A DNA stretch of 64,000 bases from assembly GCA_024529925.1 (NCBI GenBank), contig JAFEUB010000840.1, positions 862,501 through 926,500 on the forward strand, written 5' to 3'. Positions 46,253 through 57,590 of this stretch are shown in pieces; positions within the stretch are counted from its first letter, which is position 1; the number at the start of each line of letters is the position of its first letter. The position numbers were made by a program, and so were the translations under genes. Below the pieces are notes generated by a model that was not told where the DNA came from, made no database searches, and saw only the letters and a program-made list of their open reading frames with translations. Source of the stretch: Ophthalmolycus amberensis. Taxonomy: Eukaryota > Chordata > Actinopteri > Perciformes > Zoarcidae.

Positions 46253-46990
46253 ATGTCTGAGAGCTCAGAACAGGCAGGGGGCGATGAGAGGGTTGACCTG
46301 TCTGACCTTGAAGAGGGCGAGGCTCCACGTACCAATGTGGCAGTGGTCTTACGAGAGTCACAACAAATGGTGGAGGAGGGGAGTCAGTCCACCTTGGAGG
46401 GAGAGGCTTCCCCTAGACGGGAGGTTCACCCCCCTGAGGGGCGAGTCCTCACCTACCATCATACCACCCGCCACTTTACCACATTTTATAAAGTAAGGGA
46501 TTGGAGCCTTGTCATTACACAACCGGTGTTGGTGATTGGGGATTCAAATCTATCTAGGATCCCACGCCACCAGTACCCCTTGGTCCAGATAGATAGTTTC
46601 CCGGGGGCTCAAATACGCCACCTAAAAGAGATCCTGGGCAAACTGGACCCCTGCCTTACAACTCAGAAAGTCGTCCTCGCGGTAGGCCTGAACAACTGCC
46701 TCAGGAACAATCAGCTCGGGACCATGACAAAACAGTTCCAACTATTACTGTCATGTGCGAAAACAGTCTTCCCTCGAGCAGAGATTGTGGTCCCGGTGAT
46801 CCAGTTCTCCCCGCAGCTTCAGTCGAAGCACAGAACCCTCTTGGGGAAACTTAACCAGGCTCTGGAGGAGAACTGCAAAACCTTAAAAGGGATCGCAGAG
46901 GACCAGTTTCGGGTTAACCAAGACCTTATTCATTGGACTTCAGAGACTGCCAATAAAATCCTTCATTCTTGGATGTCACAATTAAACTAA
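46253..46990 (+). CDS. SGNH-hydrolase-like ORF of a Penelope-like element
   Basis: An intact 245-codon ORF, counted from the first ATG at 46253; the frame is open further up to the C tract at 46067. The N-terminal 85 residues are acidic and low complexity (SDLEEGEAP). A fold with all four SGNH/GDSL landmarks follows: VLVIGDSNLSRIP with the nucleophile Ser at residue 98, Gly in SFPGAQ, AVGLNN, and DLIH at residues 224-227 giving the D-x-x-H pair. SGNH hydrolases are esterases or lipases; such domains occur in ORF1 of CR1-like LINEs. Just downstream, in the same frame but past three stop codons, lies PLE reverse-transcriptase code. So it looks like ORF1 of that element. Substrate and function are unknown, and activity is inferred from motifs only. 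Confidence 0.75.
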   Translation: MSESSEQAGGDERVDLSDLEEGEAPRTNVAVVLRESQQMVEEGSQSTLEGEASPRREVHPPEGRVLTYHHTTRHFTTFYKVRDWSLVITQPVLVIGDSNLSRIPRHQYPLVQIDSFPGAQIRHLKEILGKLDPCLTTQKVVLAVGLNNCLRNNQLGTMTKQFQLLLSCAKTVFPRAEIVVPVIQFSPQLQSKHRTLLGKLNQALEENCKTLKGIAEDQFRVNQDLIHWTSETANKILHSWMSQLN

Positions 46991-46999
46991 TAATAGGGG

Positions 47000-49040
47000 G
47001 ACCTAGAGTGTCTAATCAGCCCCACTCTTAACATTTTAAATCTCTCAACTTCTTTTTTCTTAACGGAGGATGAAGAAAGGCTGCTAGAGAAGGGCCTCTA
47101 TTTTATTCCAACTCCACTAGTGGTGGACAGACAGGAACTTAAAAGAGACTTACACAGGTATCACAGACGGTTGAGGCTTCGAGACCATTTTAATTACAGT
47201 ATGGATGTCTCTCGAGAGCCATTCATCAACCCTTCCACTTGGGAACCTGAATGGGCTCTGGTCACAGAACCTCTGAAAAAACTGATCAGGCGAGATGTCT
47301 GGGATCTTGAGAGGATCCACTGTAATAGTGAGAGAGAGAAGAATTTAACTACAGGGGAAAGAGAAGCACTTGACCATTAAAAGCAAACCAAGGAATAGTG
47401 ATCAAACCTGTGGACAAGGGGTCAAAAATTGTTATAATGGACAAACATCAATATTTAACTGAAGCGTACAGACAGCTTAATAACACAACACACTACTTAC
47501 CTTTAACCTGCTCCTTGCAACTGGAAACTCAGAAACAGATTCGGGAGATTGTGGGATGCCTGTATGAGAAAAAAGTCATTACAGCTAAACAAAAGGTACT
47601 ACCTGTCTGGTGAGGACCCTCCACATCTACGCAAATTTTACCTCTTGCCTAAGATCCATAAGGATCCAGAGACCTGGACGGTCCCACATCAGGTTTCTCC
47701 CGGCAGACCTATTGTCTCTGACTGTGGAAGCGAATCATACAGGATAGCAGAGTTTGTTGATCATTATATCAACCCTTGTCGCAAAAACATGAGAGCTATA
47801 TCAAAGACACCTATGAGTTTGTGACAAAACTTAGACAGATCATGGTGCCACCTGGTGGAATGCTTTTCTCTGTGGATATTGACTCTCTTTACACAAATAT
47901 AGAGACTCAACTGGGCCTGAAAGCGGTACTAGAGATCTTCAGGAAGTACCCTGACCCCACTAGGCCTGATGAGGCCCTCCTCACACTTTTGGAATTAGGC
48001 CTTGTGAAAAATGACTCTGAATGGTATCTCCAGGTCCATGGAACTGCGATGGGGAAGAAGTTCGCCCCGGCTTACGCCAACATTTATATGGCAGACTGGG
48101 AGCGTACCGTCTTCCCCAAGTGCAGCAAACTTCCAAGTTTCTATGTAAGATACCTGGATGATATTTTCGGGATTTGGAGTCATTCCAAGGCCGACTTTTC
48201 TGATTTTTTCGGTCCTTAATAACCACCACCCCTCCATCTCGGTTAAATATAACTTACAACAAGAGAAAATTCCATTCTTGGATACCGAGGTGTTCCTGGT
48301 TAGGAGGGAAAATAGGGAGGGGAGCCTGGGAACGAGGGTGTATTTCAAGCCGACCGACACCCACGCACTGTTACACAAGTCCAGTTACCACCCGAAGCAC
48401 ACCTACCGCGGAATTGTGAAGTCACAATTAATAAGGTTCCGCAGGATTTGTACGGTACCGGGGGCTGTCGAGTCGGCGACAAGGACCCTATTCCGGGCCC
48501 TGAGACGTCGGGGGTATAGCAGGACCTTCCTCCGGGGGATTAAGGTGGATGTCCAGCGGGACTACCAACTAGGCCTGAAACCCAGGGGGGAGGACAATAA
48601 CCATCATCTGGTCCCCTTTGTCTCCACCTTTTCTCCTGCCTCCAGGACCTTGAATGCCAAGGTTAAAAGTAATTTTAAGAGGGCACAGGACGAAGTGGAA
48701 TCACTCTCGGATTTCAAAATTATAGCAGCATTTAGAAGAAACAAAAACATAAAATATCTTCTAGTACATGCCTCCCTGGGCGGAAAACATAAAAAAGACA
48801 AGCACAACAGACACTTTAAAAATACTAAATTCATGGTGAACCAACACACTCACCTGAGTGCACCCATTTGGCATCTGACCAAGCCAGGGTCAATGAATTT
48901 GGTGTATTGCATCGAGTGCGTGGTTTGTAAAAAACTGTATATTGGGCAAACCAAGAACAGTTTAATTTTAAGATTGAAGCAACACCTGAACTTGATTGAT
49001 AAAACTAATAAAGTAACTCACCTCTACGAACACACTACGG
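47000..49040 (+). pseudogene. PLE reverse transcriptase plus GIY-YIG ORF, frameshifted
   Basis: Begins with the PLE N-terminal signature LLEKGLYFIPTP and continues IVIKPVDKGSKIVIMD, YLLPKIHKDPETW, GRPIVSDCGSESYRIAEFVD, SVDIDSLYTNIET, and HGTAMGKKFAPAYANIYMAD. The catalytic YLDD is at 48151-48162. A GIY-YIG nuclease start follows (LVYCIECVVCKKLYIGQTKN near 48900-48960). The frame breaks at about 47378, 47598, 47783 and 48207, and the nuclease is cut off near 49040, so the catalytic Glu end is lost. No ATG in frame precedes the N-terminal motif. With four breaks it is a dead copy, though each segment is still well conserved and the decay looks modest. Confidence 0.88.
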
Positions 49041-49545
49041 GACATCTTCGGGAAGTACCCGGACCCCACTATGCCGGATGAGGCCCTCCTCACATTTTTG
49101 GAATTAGGCCTTTGTAAAAATGATTTGGAGTTTAATTCTGAATTTTACCTCCAGGTCCATGGAACTGCGATGGGCAAGAAGTTTGCTCCGGCCTATGCCA
49201 ACATCTATATGGCGGACTGGGAGCAGACTAAATGCAGCAAGTCTTTTTATGTATTTGTCTCTATGGACCCTGAGTCTGAAATAAAGTCTATCTATCTATC
49301 TATGATGAATCAACATACTTACCTGAGTGCACCTGTCTGGCATGTGACTAAGCCAGAGTCAACACATTTGGTCTATTGTATTGAGTGCTGTGTCTGTAAT
49401 GAACTGTATATTGGTCAGACCAAGAACAGTTCTAGTTCTAAGATTGAAACAAAATGATTCACTTGTATGAACACTTTAGACAGCATGGGAGTGAAAACCT
49501 TTTTATCATGGGGTTGGAGTCGGGATCCTGGTGAGGACCAGGACT
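49041..49545 (+). pseudogene. Chimeric partial copy of the same PLE
   Basis: 49041-49249 repeats the RT stretch at about 47932-48145 (EALLTFLELGL, HGTAMGKKFAPAYANIYMAD) and breaks off just before YLDD. 49250-49303 is unrelated: GAATAAAG-like end plus (TCTA)4, resembling the 3' tail of another retroposon. 49304-49545 resumes in the GIY-YIG part (HLVYCIECCVCNELYIGQTK) and reaches its C-terminal HG...GLESGSW motif, which the preceding copy lacks. It runs directly into the right terminal repeat. Confidence 0.75.
49287..49303 (+). repeat. (TCTA)4 microsatellite
   Basis: A short tetranucleotide run after AATAAAG, inside the chimeric PLE copy. It may be the tail of a small retroposed fragment. Confidence 0.8.
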
Positions 49546-49763
49546 TTCTGATGTAGCATTTCAAAATTAAAGCCCTTCAAAATCTCATTCATGCGCTAAC
49601 TTCAAATCACATTCATGAGACAATTTGTCTAATTTCGGGTGGTTATTACCCCAAGGTCCTAGGCACTCGGGACTGATACCCATCAAACTGCAATTCCCGC
49701 TTTAGTGGGGGTAGAGCCCACTCCCAAGGCTCTAGGACCTTCCCATCACCCTAACCCTTATCC
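49546..49763 (+). repeat. PLE terminal direct repeat, right
   Basis: 218 bases, about 96 percent identical by eye to the left copy at 44977-45220. It lacks 14 bases of a CT-rich stretch and 12 bases (two units) of the telomere-like run, ending CCCTAACCCTTATCC. The high identity points to a common recent origin. Confidence 0.9.
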
Positions 49764-49896
49764 TGTGCTTGGCCACGCCCCCAGCCCAAAGCAATGGGAG
49801 TCTATGGCAGCTATACGAAAGGAGCAAGCTACAGTCACCAAACTTTAAACAAAGGTGCTATGGAGTGCTAGGAATACAGACACACAATTTCAGGAG

Positions 49897-49952
49897 TCAT
49901 TCATGAGCTCACTTCAAATTACATTCATGAGACAATTTGTCTAATTTCAGAT
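49897..49952 (+). repeat. Third, partial copy of the PLE repeat
   Basis: CATTCATGAGACAATTTGTC and neighbours repeat the segment at about 45016-45070 and 49582-49637. It lies 134 bases past the right repeat, so the element's edge may extend to here. Confidence 0.75.
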
Positions 49953-52900
49953 TAGATTTTAGAGGAAATGGTGCATAGTTACAAAATCATTTCACTCCAG
50001 GTTAAAACCACCTACCAACTGAGAACTGACAGAATACCCACTCACTGCCATAATTAAACTCATGACTTACATGTTTATTTCACATGTAAGTATAGCTGAC
50101 AATGGGTCTAAATGTTAAGTGCAGCAAAAAGGCGCTTAAACACACATTTTATTTTACGTCATACATTTTACGTCCTTCTCATTTCAGTGTTGGCCCGACT
50201 TTAAGTGGAGAATAAATCAACCTGTTGAGGATGTAGAGCATTAATGAGCTGAGGGACGAGGTATAGAAAGATGGAAAATGAGAACTGGGACCATTTGTCA
50301 GTGCTTGAGATGAATGGAAATGGACGTCTCTGCTCCATCCTCAGCGCTCCGGCATTCTCCACCACCTTGGATGACATTTCTCTGATCAGTCGCGTTTTGC
50401 ACATTCGTGGCAAATTACTCCATCAGACATTGCTAGCACCCGTCTGTCAGACAAGTGGGGAAAGTCTGATGTCTGACAGACAGGTGAGTGACAAGGACGG
50501 GCATAAGGGAGAAACCCAACCAGAAGCAGTGGTGCGAAATAAAAGAGGAGAGGAGAAAAGAGTGAAGGATGAGAAAAGCCAGGGACTCGTGAATTCCCTT
50601 GGGGTGAAGCAGTATCAGTCAATCTGGGGCTAATTCATGTCAGAGTGTGTACGCCGGCTCCTTGAGAGGCCAGCAGAAGGTTGATAAAATTCAAGTGGAA
50701 ATGAAGTTGGCTGCACAAGTGGATAGATCACACCAGTGATGAGCTGATGTTCTATCTTTCAGTGATATTCGTCTGCTCACAAACCACATTTTTGCCATCT
50801 CTTTAAATTCCTATACGTGTGGTAGAACCCTCTGAAACATGCTTCCATTCTGTGCAAGGTTTTGACAAGTAAAAAGGATGTGTGGACTAAAAACAGACCA
50901 TCTATCTGGTTCTGCTTCATCAATATTTTTTTTTGCATCGGGAGTTCCGACAATATTCCATAGGAATGCACTGCACGGTGGATTGTCTTTTACTCCCACA
51001 ATCTGTCAGGATTCCTCCTTGATCCTTCAGTATTCATTCTGTCTGGTTTTCCATTTCACCAACATGTCATTCCAGACCCAATGACTCCTTTCCACCAGTT
51101 CCACCACAATCAAACAAACACCTGAGAAATTCACCAGAAGATTCCCCACTGCCTTTGACAACGTGGCCCAAACCTCGTTTTATAGATAATATAACCAAAA
51201 AGACAAACAAACAAGTGAAAATTCACAAACTTGTCATATTAATTGATTGCAACATGCAGCACAATGGGAGATGTATTCACATCAAGTGTCAGCGATCAAT
51301 ACATGGTTTGCTGAAACCATACCCTAAATACAGAGGGGGAATATAGACAGAGAGAATAAAGAGTTGAGTGCATGGGGGTGTCAGATAGAGGCAGGTGAGA
51401 GAGTAGAGCAGATGGTGAGGCCGGGGCTCTGTGTCGAGTGCATAATGTGCCCTTGGGCCGGGGGAAGCAATGTCTAAATTAATATGATGTGTCCAGCTTT
51501 GATATTTAAGAGGATTATACCTTATGTTCAAACACAGGCTTGTGAATAGCCAAGGATGAAAAGTGACAGCGCAGAATAGAATTAACGGCTCCTTAAGGAC
51601 TTATTCATTCATTGTTAACTTCTCGCCTAATCCTTATTAGGATGTACAGGTCTGAGTGAGCTGGTCGTGGCTATGGGGACATGTGCCCCCATTGTGTGTC
51701 CGATGGTTAATCATGCTGTCATGGCAGGGGGAGGGGAAAGCAAATGGGAAGAGATGGAGGGATCAAGAAAGTGCATAAAGGCCCCCTGCTTTTTAGGGGT
51801 GTTACCCAGTCTGGCTGAGCTCTGATCCTCCTTTATGGCTTTAAGTATGAAGGAGCTGGGTCTCCCAGCATGTGCAGACAAGGTATTTCACATTCGTGTT
51901 CACACACAGGTCTATTTTGGAAAAAACAGCGAGCGCCATTGGAACATCAGCAGAATAGGCATCATAACACACTGAACCATTAAATATGTGATTTCAGGCC
52001 TCATCTGAACAGATCAGGAAGGTTTTTTTATACGATAGTGGTTCTGTGCGTGCGTGTGTGTGTGTGTGTGTCTAAAGTCTCAAGAAAAGCTTCCGGTTCT
52101 CCTGCTGATCTCTCTGACCGGTTTCTCTTGCCTCTCAGCAGGGATCAGCACCATGGAAACACAGTGTGGCGGTCCACTTCATCCAGGCTACAAGTGACTT
52201 ATATCATACTATAATATGTTTTATGACACTGTTGGGATTGTTTCTCTGTGGTTCATAGAAGAGTAGCTCCACGCCAAACCATCAGCACAGCTCACATGAA
52301 TCAGTGTTTTGTGGATGCTTGGAGTGTTTTGACAGAATTACTGAATGCCTTTGTGCACCTCAGCGCCAGCCCGGGGCCTCTGTCGGCCCATCAGCATCTC
52401 TGATGAAAGTAAGCTTTATTTCACTCACACAGACCATTAATCTTGAAGCAAAACATAGACGAAAGAGACGATTATTTTCAGATTTTCCTGCTCCAGTCAA
52501 TTAACCCCGAGTGGGAAACTCACTGCTTGATGACACTGTGTTGCCTTTTGTAATAATCTATTTTAGTAGGTGAAAGAGCTGGGAATAAATAATTTTTTCA
52601 CCAAGGATGCCAACCGTCCTGAAGGACATGCATACATTTTAAAGTAGGGAATAGATTGAGACTCAAAAGGTGCGTTTTTGCATGTGATTCAGTTGGGTAA
52701 ATCTACACAATGTGCCTTTTCAAAATTCATAGTGTTGGAGCCAGTGGAAGTTTCTGCTACCTCATCTGTGACTGCGTCTGTGATTTCAATTGATTTAACA
52801 AAAGGCTGACAGTAATGCATTGATTACCTACCCAAGATCCAGTGGCAATGATTCAATTCACATCTGTGCAATGCATTCCAAAACTAGCTATAGCAAAAAG

Positions 52901-54000
52901 TAGTGGGTTTACATCAAGGATATATTTACCCTTGCAAGTCAGAGCACAGCTTTAGTGTTGACTTAAGAGAATTTTCAACTTTCCCCTGATTTTCATACAA
53001 GTGCGTGACATCACCTTTTTTCCCAACTGAGTGACACTCAAGTTAAACCTGTGAGAAGAAAAACAATTACAAAATGTGTAAAGGACTGTTCAAACTTTAG
53101 TGGTCAATTTTGTGTTTATGAAGGAACCATCACTCATAGCAAGACACTTTTTGAGAAAATGTTTCAGAGCCTTTAAAAAGATTGGAGTTCAATTTCCAGC
53201 AACCAGACTCATCCCTCAACTTTCCAAGTGCTGAAAATGTGGATCTATAGTTACAGGCCTCTCTCCATGGTGCTGAAACTCTCACTGTCTCATCATTGAA
53301 AGGGTCATTCCATTGGCTGCAACCACAACATTGCGTGGCTTGTTAGAAGGGAAGGGCCACCCACTTTACCCTCTTGTCCCAATTTTGAGTCAGTGCTGGC
53401 GTAATCCCATCGCTATGGTCTCTGGTTGGTCATACTTTCAGGTGAATGACAGGTGTTGCACAACAGTAACAACATTATCCACGTGAACTTTCTATGACGA
53501 TCTTGGTGTTAGAGTATCACGCATGAAGAGTACGTAAAATAGCGTCATTCAGAAATGAATCAAATACTCCCATGTGTGAAGGAATTAGCAAGAATACATA
53601 TTCACAACCATGCATAAGTAATTAAACATACTGATATAGTGTCAATGTGAAACAGCGTTCAAAGACTAGAGCCCCGTCTTTCTACAGCTCTTTGTACAGC
53701 GCTGTGCATCGTGTGTTCTCTCCTCAGATAAGGAAGCTGGGTAGCAGGAATGTTACGTGCCATTTGTATTCATCAGGATGTGCACCTTCCCCTCACCCAT
53801 CGCCCCCACTCTCCCAAACACCAACGTGCTTCCATCTAATGCCACAGTGCACTACTCTGACCCCAGCATGCTCACAGAGACACTGTGGCAACGCTATCAT
53901 GTAAATGAAGTCAGGCTCATTTTTAAGTGCCTTTGGGAGATCACTGGTTTATCAGAAACATGCCTCTGCCAGAGCAGCTCCGTATTGTCCATTCACACCA
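49953..54000. other. Intergenic, no gene seen
   Basis: A (GT)n run lies at 52054-52071. A balanced block at about 51580-51860 resembles conserved non-coding DNA. The open frames at 50271-50633 and nearby have no recognisable domain. Confidence 0.45.
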
Positions 54001-57000
54001 GTGCACAGAGAGCGTGTTGCAGTCAGAGTCACAGCCCAAAGGTCAACATCATGTGTTGCAGGAGCTGCATACATAAAAGTAATTCAGGCTGCTGCTTCCT
54101 ATTGTCATCATGCTTAAAAGGTCTATTTTCTAATTCTTAATGACAACAAAAGGACATTATTTGCATATATGTATTCTGTTAACTCCCTTTTTTATATCCT
54201 CAACCACAAAACTAAAAATGCCACTAGTGTTGGAAGAACATATACAGTTTATATAGGGGTAGTATTAGAAAGGAAAATCAAAAAGATTTGGAAAAACAAA
54301 TCAACACCAGATTATTTATGAAATTGAATCCAGCTCAATATCTGCACCATCCTAATGTACCAAACAGTGCATGACATTGACAGCATCGTACTCTCTCGGT
54401 TATTCTTACGCCTGCAGATCTCGCCATCAAAACATAATTAAATTATGAACTGATACACATCGGGCTCGTCACGCTTGTTTGTTTATCCATTATTAGAGGC
54501 AGAGAGCCTCCGTACTGTGAATAAGAAACAGGGCTAACTCGAGGTGCTGTGTGAGCCACGCAAGGGCGGACAAATTAATCTAAACCATGGTTTTATAAAC
54601 TGCTGTGGATTAAAATGCCCAAATAATTGCACAAAGCAGGTTGTGTATGGGTGTACCTTCAGCCAGCCAATAGAGATACGCAGCTAACGTAGACGGAAAG
54701 TGATTTCAAAAGGAATTTTACAGAAATTTCAACCCTCTTCCATTCAAATGAAATAGCAGCTGCTTTGCTTAACTTCATTTCATGGCGAATTAAGTGCTGA
54801 AGAATATTTCCTCAAGTTAAAATACATGGAAATAACAGACTGACCCTTTAGACTTTAACCCTGAAGTTGCTTTAAAAATGGCCTTTTTCAAGACTGTTGA
54901 CATCACTCTTGCAACAATCCATTTCCCTGTTGCTGGCTTTTGTTCACCTGCTTGTCTGCTGCTTTTGTCAGGAGCTAAACACTCGACCTACTTTCAGTTT
55001 ACACTCACATAATTGTAGAAACGGTACGTTTTGAGTTTGAAATTGAATGCTCGTCGAGCGACCATTCAGCCCCATCCTTTCTTTAACAACTAATTCAGGT
55101 TATAATGATGGATGTTGCCGTTCCCATTTAATATACTGTATGTCCAAAAAAAAGGCATAATTGTAGTTGTTAGAGCAAATTATGACACTTGTGGGTAAAC
55201 GTTCAGTAAACTGCCATTAGAGGTTAGGAGGCTTTCTGCACAGTGTAACTGTAACAGCCCAGAGAGCAGGTGGAGAGGCAACAGGCTTTAGCCACCACGA
55301 TCTGACATAATAACCCCCTCCCCCCGACCCCTCTCTCCCATTCTCCTGTGTGATTGAAGTACTCTGACAGTTTCAGCACTTACATGGTCCACTTATCTAT
55401 TTCAGGCACTTTTTGTGTTTAAGCTGTGCTGTACAATAAATGTTTGTTTTAATAACCTGACCATTTCAAATCTGACATTATTCAAGCTGAAATGTACCAG
55501 ACTGTTAAAAGCTGCCTTTTGTATATTTTGTTAGTAAGGCACACACGCTACCTAAATGGCCACTTGATAGAAATAAGAATTGAAGTTAACATTTTTCTAA
55601 TTTTAATACAAAACAAATGAAGGAAAAGTCAGACATATGTTTGCTATAGGAGAAGGTTGACTTTCAAAGACGGGTAAAGCTTGTCTCTGTCCAAACGGTG
55701 TAAAACTTCCCCTGTAAAGCTCACTAATCAATGTATTTTGTTTGATTCGTACAAAATCCAAAGTGTAACAATGCCTTCAATCCTAGCTGTCCAGTTAGCT
55801 GGTTGCTAGCTGTAGCTTTTTATAACACACAGACATGAGTGGTATATCCTCTCATCTAACTCTAGACAGTGGATTATTGCATTTGCCAAAATGTTGATTT
55901 TTTTCCCTTTAAGCCGATATGTTCGGGGTGGATCTCATACTGTTGAATTGCTCCTTAATTGACAGTAAAAGCTCTTCATTTTAAGAGTCTTCCATTTTTG
56001 TGGTCACTCCTCTCAGATATGGAACAATTAGGACAATTAGTCAAGAGTAAAGTGGCACTCTATCCTCAGTGAGAAAAAGAGTGTCATATGACCCTCTAGC
56101 TGATAAGTGTCTCCACTTCACACGACAACCGTAATGAGAGTTGAGTGCATGGTTTCCCCGAGGTTATGAACTGTCACCGGACTTCTGATGCACTGGTATT
56201 CATTACTGGATGTCCTTTCATGTGATAATGATGTACTCATGCCTGACACAGAAACACTTCTTAATCATCACACAAAATGAGTGGACATGTAAATAATGAA
56301 GAACATCTTCAAAGCATTGCTCATTGCTGCTTTCGCTGCTGGAATTTTAGTGATGATACCACGAACTCTGACTAGATCATCTGTTGCCACATTAAAACAA
56401 AATATCGATATTTGTGCTACTTTAATCATTCTGTAAAGAGATATATATATATGTGTGTGGCAGAAGAAGCCAGGCTGTAGCTTGCAAGTTTTAGTATCCC
56501 AACATCATTAATCTCCAGCCTTGACCTCAACTCTTTTGCTTCTTGTGTCTCAGACACAGACCTGGTGAATCACAACAGAGACAATGTGTTTTTTGTGAAA
56601 AACTTGACAGTTAAATGAGTTTTTATAGGAGATGAGTCATATATTATGCGGCCCACTCTCTCTTTGTCCTTATGCTTCACACACCGAATTTCACACCACA
56701 GTCAAGTACACGACTTCCCTAATGTTATGTTCACACCACGAGTGACAAAAGCAGCAAAACGGCCAAGCATGGACGGCTTCATTGTGGCAGAGTTGCCACT
56801 GAAGTGTTGCTCAAACTATCATTGACTTAGTTATGTCATTATATAGCAATGAGAATAGCTAACGGCATTTTCTTTGGATGGAATGGAACAGGGGAATCCA
56901 CAGCGCCACAGTGTTTGCTCTGGAAGCTCGCTGTGTGTTTTGTTTTAAGAGCACGAGGAGCTGATTATTAACGCTGCACCCAGGTTTTACACGAACCCCA

Positions 57001-57590
57001 AGCTATTCCCTTTTCTGCGATGTCTGACACAAAGTACACCCGTCTCTGAACTGAGGACCTCTTGAAGAAGGAAACGGGTACGGTGGTCTGTGGAAGGGCT
57101 CATGCTCACAATTAGAAAAGGGGAGAGACAAATACGTTGATTTGAGGGGTGTGTGGTTTGCATAACAGGGTTCCATGATTTCAACTTTGAGCGCGTCACT
57201 TAAGTGTTGGCCATTAGTTTGAAGTTTCATGTCACCGGCTTCCATTGAAAATTACTTTTGTCAGCCGTAGTGTATTAATTAACGGTAATAAGAGGATTTA
57301 ACCTCACCTTTAACTGAAGTAAATGTGTTAATGTATAAGTTAAGACCTTTACAGGGTTGTTTTACTTTAGGAGGACAATTCGCCATTCGACCTGGAATCA
57401 AAATGCACGATTTCCTTGCTCTGTAAAACAATAATCTGAGGAGCAAATATCCTCAGGCTTGTGTGCTTGTTTACAAAAAAAAACAACATATCATGATAGT
57501 ATATCCCTTCCCTGACGCTGCACTCATCTTGATGCACTCCCTGCAACACCAATTCGGTCCCACAACAGGGATCTGGTTGCCCAAATAATC
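54001..57590. other. Intergenic, no gene seen
   Basis: A balanced block at about 54400-54720 holds ATAATTAAATTAT and AATTAATC cores. A C-rich run lies at 55314-55326. A (TA)n run is at 56442-56452. Otherwise AT-rich without supported features. Confidence 0.45.

Larger units (their letters stand above)
44977..49952 (+). mobile_element. Composite Penelope-like element locus
   Basis: A 5-kb block of Penelope-like retroelement (PLE) sequence in an otherwise host region. In order: a terminal direct repeat, an old RT fragment of one PLE lineage, an SGNH-hydrolase ORF, an RT plus GIY-YIG ORF with frameshifts, a chimeric partial copy of the same family, and the second terminal repeat with a short third repeat after it. 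PLEs are retroelements whose RT is close to telomerase and whose endonuclease is GIY-YIG; tandem and partial copies with pseudo-LTRs are typical. No copy here is intact, so none can move on its own. Confidence 0.85.

Noticed and set aside
50271..50633. 120-codon ORF beginning MENENWDHLS
   Set aside because: No recognisable family and overlapping open frames on the other strand, typical of chance.
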